The translations under genes were made by a program, and so were the position numbers. Shown in pieces: positions 35,380-44,825 of a stretch of DNA of 64,000 bases (positions are counted from its first letter, which is position 1; each line of letters starts with the position of its first letter). The DNA is from Denitrovibrio sp. GTDB taxonomy: Bacteria > Chrysiogenota > Deferribacteres > Deferribacterales > Geovibrionaceae. Under the pieces are notes generated by a model. It did no database searches. It saw only the letters and a program-made list of their open reading frames with translations, and had not been told where the DNA came from. The stretch is from positions 186,001-250,000 of the forward strand of contig PKTN01000005.1 of assembly GCA_002869185.1 (NCBI GenBank), given 5' to 3'.

Positions 35380-36567
35380 ATGACCCTAAACAAAACTTCT
35401 ATACTTTTAATGTGCGACAAAAACCATAATTGCGACGCTCTCAAAAAGGCTATTACTGAGCTCCCTTATGACGTAATCATCTGTGACTCTCGTACTGAAG
35501 CAGAAATACTTCAGGCAGAAAGTCCTAGAGATATCGTCATTACAGAGTATAGTTTAGAAGATACAAATGGTGTCGATTTCCTAAAATCTACCCTTAAGTT
35601 ACATTCTGGCTCTGCCAGAATAATCGTTGGTGAAGCATCCAACGAAGAGCATATTGTAAAAGCAGTCATTAAAGGTATCGCTTGTGCTTATCTTGAAAAT
35701 ACCGGAGACAGTAGCCTAATAAGAAAAAAGATTGCAGATATCGTCCGCATTCGTCAATCAATGAATAATCAAAAACTAATAGAGCTTCTACCTGGAACAA
35801 CAGACCTACCTATTAATATGATTGTCTATGAGCAACTAATGGAAGCTATAAATGACGAAAAGTCTGTCCCTGAGCTTGCTAAAATCATTTCAAAAGACGT
35901 AACTCTGACAGCTAAAGTGTTGCAGGTCGCTAATTCTGCTTTTTATGGTAATTTCAGCGGTACATCAGTTGAAAAGGCAATGCTTTATATGGGTTTGAAT
36001 CCAATTAAAGATATAGTACTCCTTCACTCTTTAGCAACAAATCTAAATATGAACGCATCTCAGAATCATGAGCTCGAAGAAATAGTAAAACATTCTATTG
36101 AAACAAACTATTACATGCATGCAATCTCTAAAAAAGTTCCTAACTGCCCTATATCAGCGTTGAATAACTCTATAGGAATTATCCATGATATAGGTAAACT
36201 TGTTCAGCTTGTTTTCTTTCCAATGGAGTACAGTACTATAGATGAATACCGAGATGAGAACCAGAGTGCAGACTACTACACATGTGAGCTTGCCACAGGC
36301 AACTCTGCGGTTAAACACTCTGAAATCGGTGCATATTTCCTTAGATGTTGGAACTTCAACCAGTACTCTGTAGAAGCGGCACTCTTTCACCATGAACCTG
36401 AGCTGGCAAGTGAAGAGATGAAACCTTGTGTTGAAGCACTCTTTTTGGCTAATACAATAGCTGATATTAGAGATGGGTATGATTAGTCACTTGAAGATGC
36501 TCTTGCTAGATGTACTAAGATAGAACTGAAACCTGAAGACATATTAACTATTCTGCCACCTATGTAA
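35380..36567 (+). pseudogene. Receiver-HDOD signalling protein, interrupted near its end by an in-frame TAG
   Basis: Residues 1-120 resemble a receiver domain (SILLMCDKNH, DIVITEYSLED); residues about 140-340 are an HDOD domain (LIELLPGTTDLPINMIVYEQL, ISKDVTLTAKVLQVANSAFYG, GIIHDIGKLVQLVFF). TAG at 36484-36486 follows ANTIADIRDGYD, and the frame continues SLEDALARCTKIELKPEDILTIL to a TAA at 36565-36567. The missing 27 residues look like the normal end of HDOD proteins; a GAG codon would give TAG by one G-to-T change. The short product may still fold. It stands alone after hypF with a clear AAAGGA ribosome site. Confidence 0.8.
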
Positions 36568-36568
36568 C

Positions 36569-37399
36569 CTACTGCTTAGGGTCTAATATATCTCTAAGCC
36601 CTTCACCTAATAAATTATAACCGAGAACAGTGATAAATATAGCTATGCCTGGGAAAAAAGATAGCCACCACGCAAACATGATATTATCCTTCCCTGCTGT
36701 TAATATATTACCCCATGACGGTGTCGGAGGTTGAACTCCTAGCCCCAAAAAACTGAGTGATGATTCTGTAAGTATCGCACCCGCAACACCTAATGTCGCT
36801 GTAACAAATATTGGTGTCAATACATTCGGAAGGATATGCTTGCTAAGTATAAGCCACGACGGAATCCCTTGAACTTTCGCTGAGACGATAAAATCCCTTG
36901 TCTTCACACTAAGTACTTCTGCTCGGACAAGCCTAGTTACACCCATCCAGCCTGTCAAACCTATAATCGCCATAACATTAAATATTGAAGGATTTAGAAA
37001 CGCTATCACAGCCAAAATGAGAAAAAATGAAGGGAAACAGAGCATTATATCTACGAATCGCATAATAATAAGGTCAACGAAACCACCAAAATAACCTGCA
37101 ACGAGACCTAATAACAGACCTATTGAAATAGATATACCTACTGCAACAAAACCAACAAATAAAGAGATACGGCTACCGTATACTATTCGACTGAAAACAT
37201 CCCTTCCAAGATCATCTGTTCCAAAGTAGTGGTCAGCCGATGGAGCCAAGAATACTGAATCAAAATTTATAAACGACGGATCATGTGTTGATATATATGG
37301 AGCAAATATAGCTAAAGCTACAAAGATAAGTACTATAATCAGACCTGAGTAAAAGAGTATATTTTTGTTTACCTTGCTTAAAAGTCTACTTCTTCCCAT
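36569..37399 (-). CDS. oppC: Peptide/opine ABC transporter permease (OppC/DppC-type)
   Basis: Inner-membrane subunit of 276 residues from the ATG at 37399, which overlaps the oppB stop by 14 bases. The N-terminal soluble segment has FGTDDLGRDVFSRIVYGSR, typical of DppC, followed by the permease EAA region and the signature ESSLSFLGLGVQPPTPSWG. Six membrane segments are expected. The ATPase subunits are not in this window. It ends two bases from the convergent HDOD gene. Confidence 0.93.
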   Translation of the reverse strand: MGRSRLLSKVNKNILFYSGLIIVLIFVALAIFAPYISTHDPSFINFDSVFLAPSADHYFGTDDLGRDVFSRIVYGSRISLFVGFVAVGISISIGLLLGLVAGYFGGFVDLIIMRFVDIMLCFPSFFLILAVIAFLNPSIFNVMAIIGLTGWMGVTRLVRAEVLSVKTRDFIVSAKVQGIPSWLILSKHILPNVLTPIFVTATLGVAGAILTESSLSFLGLGVQPPTPSWGNILTAGKDNIMFAWWLSFFPGIAIFITVLGYNLLGEGLRDILDPKQ

Positions 37400-38366
37400 A
37401 TCGAATCCTCGGGTCAACAAGCCCATAACTTATATCTGCGACAAGGTTACCTATGAGAGTTAAAATGGCACCAAGAACCAAAACACCCATTACTACTGGA
37501 TAGTCTCTAGCCATTACTGACTGGTAAAAGAGTTGTCCCATTCCAGGTATGCTGAATATTGATTCAAAAATTACGCTACCACCTATCAACCCTGGTATAG
37601 AGAGACCAAGTATCGTAACAACAGGCAGAAGCGCATTCTTAAGTGCATGTTTAAAAACTACCCTTGTTTCGCTAAGTCCTCTTGCCCTCGCACTAGTTAC
37701 ATACTCCTCTCCAAGTACCTCTAGCATTGAGTTTCTTGCAAACCTTGAAAGCCCTGCAAGACCACCAAACACAGACAAAACTATAGGCAAAAAGGCGTGA
37801 TGAACTATGTCCCACATCTTTCCTAGAGTTGTGAGTTGGTCATAGTTATATGACTTCAAACCAGATATTGGCAACCAACCTTTAACAACACCAAAATAGT
37901 ACATACACATCAGTGCCAGCCAAAAAGTAGGTACAGCAAACCCTACAAAGACAAAGACCGTAACAGATTTATCAAAAATTGAATTTTGCCTATATGCAGA
38001 CAATACCCCCAAGGGGAGTGCTATAAAAAATATTAAGACCATCCCAGCTACATTCAGATATATAGTGACAGGCATCCTTTCGTTGATCTTCTCCATAACA
38101 GTCTTGCCGTCAGGAGCAAATGATTCACCAAAATCAAGTACGGCAACACGCTTTACCCAATCGATATATCGAACATGTAGAGGTTTATCTAACCCATAAA
38201 GTTTTACGAATTTTTCATGTGCGGATTCAGAAAATTTAGGATTCATAGACGAAAGAAATTGGGCTGGGTCTCCGGGAGCCAGATGAATGACAGCAAAACA
38301 GATTATCGTGATGCCTATCAAGAGAGGCACCATTCCGGCTAGCCTTCTGGCTATATAATTAAGCAT
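37386..38366 (-). CDS. oppB: Peptide/opine ABC transporter permease (OppB/DppB-type)
   Basis: 326 residues. The N-terminal membrane helix and FAVIHLAPGDPA are the OppB start, followed by DFGESF, the loop with ARARGLSETRVVFKHALKNALLPVVT carrying the EAA-like ATPase contact, and the end YGLVDPRIRYG. It lies between oppA and oppC in an operon that starts upstream at parA. Substrate class (peptide, nickel or opine) cannot be told from the permease. Confidence 0.94.
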   Translation of the reverse strand: MLNYIARRLAGMVPLLIGITIICFAVIHLAPGDPAQFLSSMNPKFSESAHEKFVKLYGLDKPLHVRYIDWVKRVAVLDFGESFAPDGKTVMEKINERMPVTIYLNVAGMVLIFFIALPLGVLSAYRQNSIFDKSVTVFVFVGFAVPTFWLALMCMYYFGVVKGWLPISGLKSYNYDQLTTLGKMWDIVHHAFLPIVLSVFGGLAGLSRFARNSMLEVLGEEYVTSARARGLSETRVVFKHALKNALLPVVTILGLSIPGLIGGSVIFESIFSIPGMGQLFYQSVMARDYPVVMGVLVLGAILTLIGNLVADISYGLVDPRIRYGKK

Positions 38367-38384
38367 AATTCGTTTCCAGTATTA

Positions 38385-40049
38385 CTACTGCTCAAACTTA
38401 TATTTTTGATTCTCTTTTTTCACCCACCACTTATCTTGGTTATGAGTTAAACCGGCAGGTGCTGTATAAACATCTTCAAAACGCTTAGAGACTGATACCA
38501 AAGCATATGGCACATACAAGAAAGTATATGGCTGGTCTTCAGCTATGATCTCTTGAGCCTTATGATAAAAGACTTTACGTTTTTCAGGATCAAACTCTTT
38601 ACGTCCAGCAATGAGAAGTTTATCGAGTTCTTCATTCTTATAGCATATGAAATTCAGTTTGCTACCACCGCAATTTTTGGAGAACCAAACGTCATATAGA
38701 TCAGGATCATTTGTTATATTCCAACCGAGCACTACTGCATCAAATTTTTGTTTATTAACATACTCATTTATGAATGTTGCCCACTCAAGGACTCTGATAT
38801 TAACTTTAACGCCAACTTTAGCCCAGCTCTGTTGCAATGTTTCACATATCTTAGTACGAACAGTATTCCCCTGATTAGTCATAAGCTCAAACTGAAACTT
38901 CTTACCTTTTTTATCGAGGATGCCATCACCATCTGAGTCAGTCCAACCAGCTTCAGCAAAAAGCTCTTTAGCCTTTTCTATGTCATAGTTATACTTCTTT
39001 ACCTTATCATTGTACCAGATTGTCCCTGGTTTATAAGGTCCTGTGGCAGGAATACCAAGCCCAAAAAGAATTCCCTTAACCATGTCTTCCTTTGGTGTCG
39101 CATATGTTAATGCTTGGCGTACCCTCTTATCGTTAAAAGGCTTTTTAAGCTGATTATACCCAACATAAGTATAGCCAAAGCTAAGGTACTTATATTTATC
39201 ATACTGATCGTTATATTTTGGATTATTATCAGTCTGTCTCGTCCACTGAAGTGTGGTGAGTCCCGCTATATCTACTGCACCATTAAGATGTTCAAGAAAT
39301 GAAGTCGCTGTGTCAGGGATAACTCTCATCACTCTTCTATCTATATAAGGTCTACCCTTAAAATAGTCATCATTAGCAACAAGTGTTATGGACTCGCCAG
39401 CTTTCCATTCTTGGAATTTGTAAGGTCCAGTGCCAACAGGTTTTCTAAGGAGTGGCGACTTTGTAACGTCCTTCCCTTCAAGAAGATGCTTAGGCAGGAT
39501 AGCCATACTCCAGCTCATTAGCGCTGGTGCAAACGGCTCACCATATGTGACTTTTACAGTATATTCATCAATAACTTCAAATGATTTAACAAGACGAAAA
39601 TCAGCATCGTATGATGTTGGTGTCTTATCATCGATCATAAATTTGTAGGTAAATTCAACATCAGCAGCTGTAAATGGCTGACCATCATGCCACCTAACGT
39701 TTTCGTTAAGATGAAATATGATCTCTAAGCCATTTTCAGAAATGTCCCAACTCTTAGCAAGATCACCAACGATATTTAAGTCTTTATCGTATTCGACAAG
39801 ACCATTATATATCTTTAATGCAGCGTCATGTGAGGCAGAATCTGATGTAATGTTATAGATAAGTCCTGTGGCATCACCAAGACTAGACTCAATGAACGCA
39901 TCTCCATTAACTGGAGCTTTATTCACTTTAGCCGTAACTTTCTTGGTTGTTGTGCTCACTTTCTGATTTTCGGCACTATCATCTTTCTTATCTCCACAGG
40001 CAAATAGCCCTAAAGATAAGATTACAGCGACAAAGAGCCTTAAGATCAC
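38385..40049 (-). CDS. oppA: Lipoprotein substrate-binding protein of the peptide ABC transporter (SBP family 5)
   Basis: 554 residues with a lipoprotein signal (LSLGLFACGDKK; lipidation at Cys 18), so it is anchored in a membrane facing the periplasm. SBP family 5 blocks are clear: HLNENVRWHDGQPFTAADVEFTYKF, PVGTGPYKF, NDDYFKGRPYIDR, VRQALTYAT. The start is GTG overlapping the secG stop (GTGA). Between residues 20 and 50 a Lys/Thr/Ala-rich linker precedes the globular part. It feeds OppB/OppC encoded next. Confidence 0.93.
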   Translation of the reverse strand: MILRLFVAVILSLGLFACGDKKDDSAENQKVSTTTKKVTAKVNKAPVNGDAFIESSLGDATGLIYNITSDSASHDAALKIYNGLVEYDKDLNIVGDLAKSWDISENGLEIIFHLNENVRWHDGQPFTAADVEFTYKFMIDDKTPTSYDADFRLVKSFEVIDEYTVKVTYGEPFAPALMSWSMAILPKHLLEGKDVTKSPLLRKPVGTGPYKFQEWKAGESITLVANDDYFKGRPYIDRRVMRVIPDTATSFLEHLNGAVDIAGLTTLQWTRQTDNNPKYNDQYDKYKYLSFGYTYVGYNQLKKPFNDKRVRQALTYATPKEDMVKGILFGLGIPATGPYKPGTIWYNDKVKKYNYDIEKAKELFAEAGWTDSDGDGILDKKGKKFQFELMTNQGNTVRTKICETLQQSWAKVGVKVNIRVLEWATFINEYVNKQKFDAVVLGWNITNDPDLYDVWFSKNCGGSKLNFICYKNEELDKLLIAGRKEFDPEKRKVFYHKAQEIIAEDQPYTFLYVPYALVSVSKRFEDVYTAPAGLTHNQDKWWVKKENQKYKFEQ

Positions 40050-40372
40050 TTGGACTCCGAAGGAACTACAGGTTTTTCAGCTGGAGCAGGAACAGTTTGT
40101 TCTGTTGCCGCTGGTTTAAACTGGTCAACAACACTATCCGTAGTCTTCTGTGTAGATAAAATAGCAAGTGTCAGCGATGTCAGCATAAAAAGAATCGCTA
40201 CGATTGTTGTAATCCTGTTCATTATATTGACTGGTGTGCCAGGTCCAAAAACGTCACCCTGTCCACCACCGAAAGCAGCTCCAAGTGACGAGCCTTTACC
40301 CGCCTGAAGAAGGACTGCCATAATAAGCAAAAAACAAACAAAAAGGTGCAATGCAAGAACTATAGTATACAT
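40046..40372 (-). CDS. secG: Preprotein translocase subunit SecG
   Basis: 108-residue inner-membrane helper of SecYEG with two membrane helices. The signature LLQAGKGSSLGAAFGGGQGD lies between them, and NRITTIVAILFMLTSLTLAI is the second helix. The tail after residue 75 is Pro/Ala-rich (TVPAPAEKPVVP). It follows tpiA by 11 bases, the common tpiA-secG pair. Confidence 0.95.
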   Translation of the reverse strand: MYTIVLALHLFVCFLLIMAVLLQAGKGSSLGAAFGGGQGDVFGPGTPVNIMNRITTIVAILFMLTSLTLAILSTQKTTDSVVDQFKPAATEQTVPAPAEKPVVPSESK

Positions 40373-40383
40373 TAAAATCTCCG

Positions 40384-41145
40384 TTAACTATTAAAATTGA
40401 TCAGCTTGCCAAACGTTGTGGCGTCAAGGCTGGCTCCGCCCACAAGGGCTCCATCTATATTTTCGCGCATCATGAGAGCAGACACATTGTCTGGTTTCAC
40501 GCTGCCACCATATAAAATTCTTACTTTATTTGCAACTACAGGACCAAACATCTTACTCAGATGGGCTCTTATACTTGCATGAATCTCTTCGGCATCTGCT
40601 GGTGTAGCAGTTTTGCCAGTCCCAATAGCCCATACAGGCTCATATGCGATCGTAACTTTGTTCATCCGATCCATGTTTACACCATGAAGCCCCATACCAA
40701 CTTGATACAGTACAGTATCTTTGGCAACGCTAGCTTCTCTCTCTTCGAGGGATTCACCAACACAGAGGATAACTTTCAGGTTGTTGCGAAGAGCCGCTCT
40801 AACTTTTGCGTTGATCTCTTTGTTAGTCTCTTTATAGATAGCACGTCTCTCTGAGTGACCTACAATAACTGTATCAGCACCAGTAGAAAGAACCATATCT
40901 GCACTAACTTCGCCTGTAAATGCTCCCTTCTCTTCAACAGAGATGTTCTGAGCTCCAACTGAGATATCGTATCCCATGCTTCTAATAGTATCTGCCACCT
41001 TCGCAAGTGAACAAAAATCAGGTGCGACACCTATATCTACTTTTGTATAATCAATCTTAATAGAAAGCATAGATGCTATAAGGTCAGCAGACTCTTGCAT
41101 GTTCAGATTCATCTTCCAGTTTCCATATATTAATGGTTTTCTCAT
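40384..41145 (-). CDS. tpiA: Triose-phosphate isomerase
   Basis: Interconverts DHAP and G3P. It has 253 residues of the TIM barrel with YGNWKMN (Lys), the catalytic His in VGHSERR, the catalytic Glu in AYEPVWAIGTGK, and ILYGGSV with GALVGGASL as the phosphate loops. It lies between the bactofilin gene (5-base gap) and secG. Confidence 0.98.
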   Translation of the reverse strand: MRKPLIYGNWKMNLNMQESADLIASMLSIKIDYTKVDIGVAPDFCSLAKVADTIRSMGYDISVGAQNISVEEKGAFTGEVSADMVLSTGADTVIVGHSERRAIYKETNKEINAKVRAALRNNLKVILCVGESLEEREASVAKDTVLYQVGMGLHGVNMDRMNKVTIAYEPVWAIGTGKTATPADAEEIHASIRAHLSKMFGPVVANKVRILYGGSVKPDNVSALMMRENIDGALVGGASLDATTFGKLINFNS

Positions 41146-41150
41146 TAGAA

Positions 41151-41519
41151 TTACTCCGAAGGTTCAGTAGTTGGTGTAGTGCTTGTAGAGCCCATTGAAC
41201 AGTTTCCGTTAAAAACAACACCCTCTTCTACTTTAAAGATAGGCGTATTGATTGTTCCTGTAACATAAGCAGGCTTATAAAGCTCTACTTTCTCTTTAGC
41301 ATTGATAACTCCATCAAATCTGCCAGAGATTTTAACATCGCCAGCTTCAATTTCTGCTTTCACATTCCCAGAACCAGCTACAACAAGAGTGTCTGTAGTC
41401 TTAATATTACCTTCGAAATTGCCGTCAATCCTGACGAGTCCGTCGAAGATGAGAGTACCGTTAAAGCTAGTATTCTTTCCGAGGAAAGCGTCTATACTGT
41501 TGTTATCTTTACCTTTCAT
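41151..41519 (-). CDS. Bactofilin
   Basis: 122-residue polymer-forming cytoskeletal protein. The repeated beta-helix pattern is visible from residue 15: FNGTLIFDGLVRIDGNFEGNI, VKAEIEAGDVKISGRFDGVI, YVTGTINTPIFKVEEG. The N-terminus is short and hydrophilic, the C-terminus is Thr/Ser/Pro-rich. It starts immediately after the parB stop, so it is tightly coupled to parAB. Bactofilins scaffold cell-pole, chromosome-partition and cell-wall proteins in other bacteria. Confidence 0.93.
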   Translation of the reverse strand: MKGKDNNSIDAFLGKNTSFNGTLIFDGLVRIDGNFEGNIKTTDTLVVAGSGNVKAEIEAGDVKISGRFDGVINAKEKVELYKPAYVTGTINTPIFKVEEGVVFNGNCSMGSTSTTPTTEPSE

Positions 41520-42362
41520 CTATTCCCCTCTAATCGTTTTTATAATTCTGTCCAGATCATCGTCACTGGAGTATTTTATCTGTATTGTCCCGCCCTTTTT
41601 ACCAGGCTTGATTTCAATCTTAGTTCTGAAAAACTCTTCCATCTCTGCCTTAAGGCTCATGACAAAGATATTCTCGTCCTCTTCCTGTTTCATGATCGTC
41701 TCGCGTTCCTTTCTGGACACAAGTTTCTCTACATCACGGACGGAAAGATTATTCTCTATTATTTTGATAAGAATTTCAACAGCCTTCTTCTCATCTAGCC
41801 CAATAAGTGCTCTTGCATGCCCCTCTGAGATGTGACCTTGCTCTAGAGCCATGATAACTCTTTCAGGCAAGCCGAGTAGCCTAATAGTGTTTGCAACCGC
41901 AGAACGACTCTTACCGACCACGTCAGCGACATCCTCTTGACGATACTCGTGTGTATCCATCAGATTTTTATAAGCACGTGCAAGTTCGAGTGGACCCAGA
42001 TCCTCACGCTGTATATTCTCTATCAGAGCAAGCTCAAGCTTCTCTGTCTCTTTTGTTATCTCGCGTACTACAGCTGGGACACGGCGAAGTCCAGCTAGTC
42101 CTGCGGCTCTCCATCTTCTCTCGCCAGCGATGATAATGTACGTACCCTCTTCCTCACCTTTAGCGAGAACCATAGGCTGAATTATTCCATTTTTTCTAAT
42201 AGAATCTGTCAGCTCAGCGAGTGCCTCTTCATTAAAGACCTTTCTAGGCTGCTCTGGGTTCGGAATTATATCCGCAATATCTATTTCATTGATGATTGTT
42301 CTGGTCTTTTCCGCTTTCGGTATAAGGGATTCGAGCCCTTTACATAATGAACTCTTTTTCAT
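41520..42362 (-). CDS. parB: Chromosome partitioning protein ParB (Spo0J)
   Basis: 280-residue parS-binding CTPase. The ParB/Srx domain has IIPNPEQPRKVFNEEAL, ENIQREDLGPLELARAY and AGERRWRAAGLAGL; the HTH follows (DVADVVGKSRSAVANTIRLLGLP), then the C-terminal dimer region. The GERRxRA CTP motif is intact. Oddity: the N-terminal GLGKGLxxLIP tag, which contacts ParA, reads SLCKGLESLIP; residue 7 is Cys (TGT, 42342-42344) where Gly is near-invariant, one G-to-T change from GGT. It overlaps parA by four bases. Confidence 0.96.
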   Translation of the reverse strand: MKKSSLCKGLESLIPKAEKTRTIINEIDIADIIPNPEQPRKVFNEEALAELTDSIRKNGIIQPMVLAKGEEEGTYIIIAGERRWRAAGLAGLRRVPAVVREITKETEKLELALIENIQREDLGPLELARAYKNLMDTHEYRQEDVADVVGKSRSAVANTIRLLGLPERVIMALEQGHISEGHARALIGLDEKKAVEILIKIIENNLSVRDVEKLVSRKERETIMKQEEDENIFVMSLKAEMEEFFRTKIEIKPGKKGGTIQIKYSSDDDLDRIIKTIRGE

Positions 42363-43123
42363 GAAAGCCTCGCAAGCATCTCTTTGGCTAGCTCAATATA
42401 GCTAGCTGCGCCTTTAGATTTTATATCATATTCAATAATTGACTGTCCGTGGCTAGGAGCCTCACTCAGTCTAACATTTCTCGGAATAATCGTATCAAAT
42501 ATACTGTCGTGAAGAAACTCTTCGACCTGTTTCTGAACCTCTTTAGAAAGGTTATTCCTAGGATCATACATAGTGAGAAGTATCCCTTCAAGCTCAAGGT
42601 CTTCATTAAGGCTTTCTCTAATCAGTCTGACAGTATTAAGCAACTGTCCTAGACCTTCCATAGCGTAGTATTCGCATTGGAGAGGAATCAGTACCGAATT
42701 TGCTGCCGTAAGAGAATTTACAGTTAGAAGCCCTAAAGATGGCGGACAGTCTATCATTACAAAATTATATTCATCACATACTGTAGTTAAAATTTTCTGA
42801 AGCTTCGTCTCTCTAGATATCTCTGTCACAAGTTCTATCTCAGCAGCGGAGAGGTTTATGTGCCCTGGGATGATATCAAGATTCTCAACCTTGGTAGGTC
42901 TGATAGTGTCTTTAACTTTTGCTCTGCCGATAAGCACGTCATAAATGGACGCATCATCATCAGACAGCTCCACGCCAAGACCGCTGGTTGCGTTCCCTTG
43001 TGGATCCATATCCACAACAAGAACCTTAGCTCCAGCAAAGCCGAGAGCGGAACTCAGATTTATCGCAGTGGTTGTCTTGCCGACCCCACCCTTTTGGTTC
43101 GCTATAGCGATTATTTTTCCCAT
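42359..43123 (-). CDS. parA: Chromosome partitioning ATPase ParA (Soj)
   Basis: 254-residue ParA/MinD-family ATPase from the ATG at 43123; the frame upstream to 43153 is not conserved. The deviant Walker A NQKGGVGKTTTAINL, Walker A' VDMDPQGNATSGLG and Walker B FVMIDCPPSLG are intact. It heads the parA-parB-bactofilin-tpiA-secG-opp run. The gid and rnpA-type neighbours of an origin region are not seen here. Confidence 0.96.
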   Translation of the reverse strand: MGKIIAIANQKGGVGKTTTAINLSSALGFAGAKVLVVDMDPQGNATSGLGVELSDDDASIYDVLIGRAKVKDTIRPTKVENLDIIPGHINLSAAEIELVTEISRETKLQKILTTVCDEYNFVMIDCPPSLGLLTVNSLTAANSVLIPLQCEYYAMEGLGQLLNTVRLIRESLNEDLELEGILLTMYDPRNNLSKEVQKQVEEFLHDSIFDTIIPRNVRLSEAPSHGQSIIEYDIKSKGAASYIELAKEMLARLS

Positions 43124-43183
43124 TGCCTCACAGAGTAATAAATTACGACCCAAAAATCAATAAGGGTTTCGTATACCTTTCAT

Positions 43184-43990
43184 TTATTTAATAGATTTAA
43201 CACGATCATATATAATAGATAAGAAGAAACAGACAGCAGAAACAGAAATAATACTTGCGCCAGAGGTCAGATTAAAAGTGTATGACATAAAAAGACCTAC
43301 CAAAGAAAAGATCAGCGAGAAGATTGTGGAATAGATCATCATACCTTTCAGGCTGTTTGATCGTCTCTCTGCTATATATGGAGGGATGGTCAGCATAGAG
43401 ATGATGAGTATCAGACCAACAACCCTAATAAGCAGGACAACAGCTAAAGCTGACATTACAAGCATTGAAGCGTATATCAGATCAGACTTAACACCCATGC
43501 TAGTTGCGAAATCAGCATCGAAACTAACAGCGTGTATCTGCCTGTACCATTTAAGGATATAAAGGACTATCACCCCATCAAGCACACCCATGTAAATAAG
43601 GTCAGCCATAGGGACTGATAGGATACTACCAAAAAGGTAGCTCATAAGATCTACATTATAACCGGGTGTAAGGTCTATAAGGATTATACCAATCGCCATA
43701 CCAAAAGCCCACATAGCACCAATAACAGTGTCTGATCTGTGCTTATCATTCTTTGTGATATAAGCCATAATAAGTGCCGCAACCACAGCAAATACTCCAG
43801 CACCAAGCAGTGGCGAAATGCCGAGGAAGAACGCAAGCCCTATACCACCATAAGCAGTGTGAGCTATACCTCCCGAAATGAAAACTATTCGGTTTACCAC
43901 AACAAGCGAGCCTATTATCCCACATGCGACTGATGCCAAGATGCTAGCTATTATTGCGTTCTGCATGAACCCGTATGATAAAATATCCAT
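43184..43990 (-). CDS. znuB: Metal (zinc/manganese-type) ABC transporter permease, ZnuB family
   Basis: 268-residue ABC-3 family inner-membrane permease. MQNAIIASILASVACGIIGSLVVVNRI is the N-terminal signature, GGIAHTAYGGIG the conserved second segment, and about eight membrane segments follow. It starts on the last base of znuC. The metal cannot be told with certainty. No binding protein (ZnuA type) is adjacent, so it must lie elsewhere. Confidence 0.9.
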   Translation of the reverse strand: MDILSYGFMQNAIIASILASVACGIIGSLVVVNRIVFISGGIAHTAYGGIGLAFFLGISPLLGAGVFAVVAALIMAYITKNDKHRSDTVIGAMWAFGMAIGIILIDLTPGYNVDLMSYLFGSILSVPMADLIYMGVLDGVIVLYILKWYRQIHAVSFDADFATSMGVKSDLIYASMLVMSALAVVLLIRVVGLILIISMLTIPPYIAERRSNSLKGMMIYSTIFSLIFSLVGLFMSYTFNLTSGASIISVSAVCFFLSIIYDRVKSIK

Positions 43991-44766
43991 TAGTGATCAT
44001 GCTCCTTGAGCACTCTGTGCGGATGCCCATGCGCCACCAGCTCCACAGGACAACCATCCACCACACCGTAAGACTCATGTATCATATCCTCTGTAACCTC
44101 TGCTTCGTCATGCTTATGAACATGACCGCTAACACATGCCACGGAAGTTGCGTATTTTGGGATTATAGTAAGGTCATGGCTAACAACCACAACTGTCATC
44201 TTTTTATTTAATTCAGCAAGTAGGTCATATATCCGTGTCTGCCCATGCAGATCAACACTGGATGCTGGTTCATCCAAAAATATCAGTTCTGGTTCTATAG
44301 CTAAAGCCCTAGCCATAAGAACACGCTGACGCTGACCACCAGAAAGATCGTCCATTTTTTTATCTGCGACATTGAGTATCGATAGGTTATCCAATATCTG
44401 GTCAATAAACTTAATCTCACTAACATCAGAAAGGCTCTTTTTTGTGAGCATTCTGCCCATTCTAGCAACCTCACGAACAGTAACAGGGAAACCTCGCCCA
44501 GCAGAAACATCCTGTGGTACGTAGCCGATTAATCCTGTTGCACCAGAGGTCTTACCGAAGACAGAAACCTTACCACTATCGGGTTTGAGAATACCCAAAA
44601 GGATTTTGACAAGTGTAGACTTTCCGCCACCGTTTGGACCGATCACAGCTAAAAACTCACCTCTATGGATAGACATATCCACATCAGTAAGCACCTTGAC
44701 CTCTCCATAAGAGAAATTGAGTTTCTCCACAGTGACTATTTTTTCTGTATTAATCAAACTATACAC
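43990..44766 (-). CDS. znuC: Metal ABC transporter ATP-binding protein, ZnuC family
   Basis: 258 residues. Walker A GPNGGGKSTLVK, Q-loop GYVPQDV, signature LSGGQRQRV and Walker B LIFLDEP are intact. The C-terminal tail is His-rich (GHVHKHDE, AHGHPHRVLKEHDH), as in zinc-type ATPases, and may sense metal. The first codon used is GTG at 44766; a TTG three codons on has a better placed AGGTG and could be the true start. Transcribed with znuB. Confidence 0.9.
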   Translation of the reverse strand: MYSLINTEKIVTVEKLNFSYGEVKVLTDVDMSIHRGEFLAVIGPNGGGKSTLVKILLGILKPDSGKVSVFGKTSGATGLIGYVPQDVSAGRGFPVTVREVARMGRMLTKKSLSDVSEIKFIDQILDNLSILNVADKKMDDLSGGQRQRVLMARALAIEPELIFLDEPASSVDLHGQTRIYDLLAELNKKMTVVVVSHDLTIIPKYATSVACVSGHVHKHDEAEVTEDMIHESYGVVDGCPVELVAHGHPHRVLKEHDH

Positions 44767-44825
44767 CTGTCATATATAAGAATATCCAAGTGTATTCCTT
44801 TTATAAATAACACACAATAGATTTT

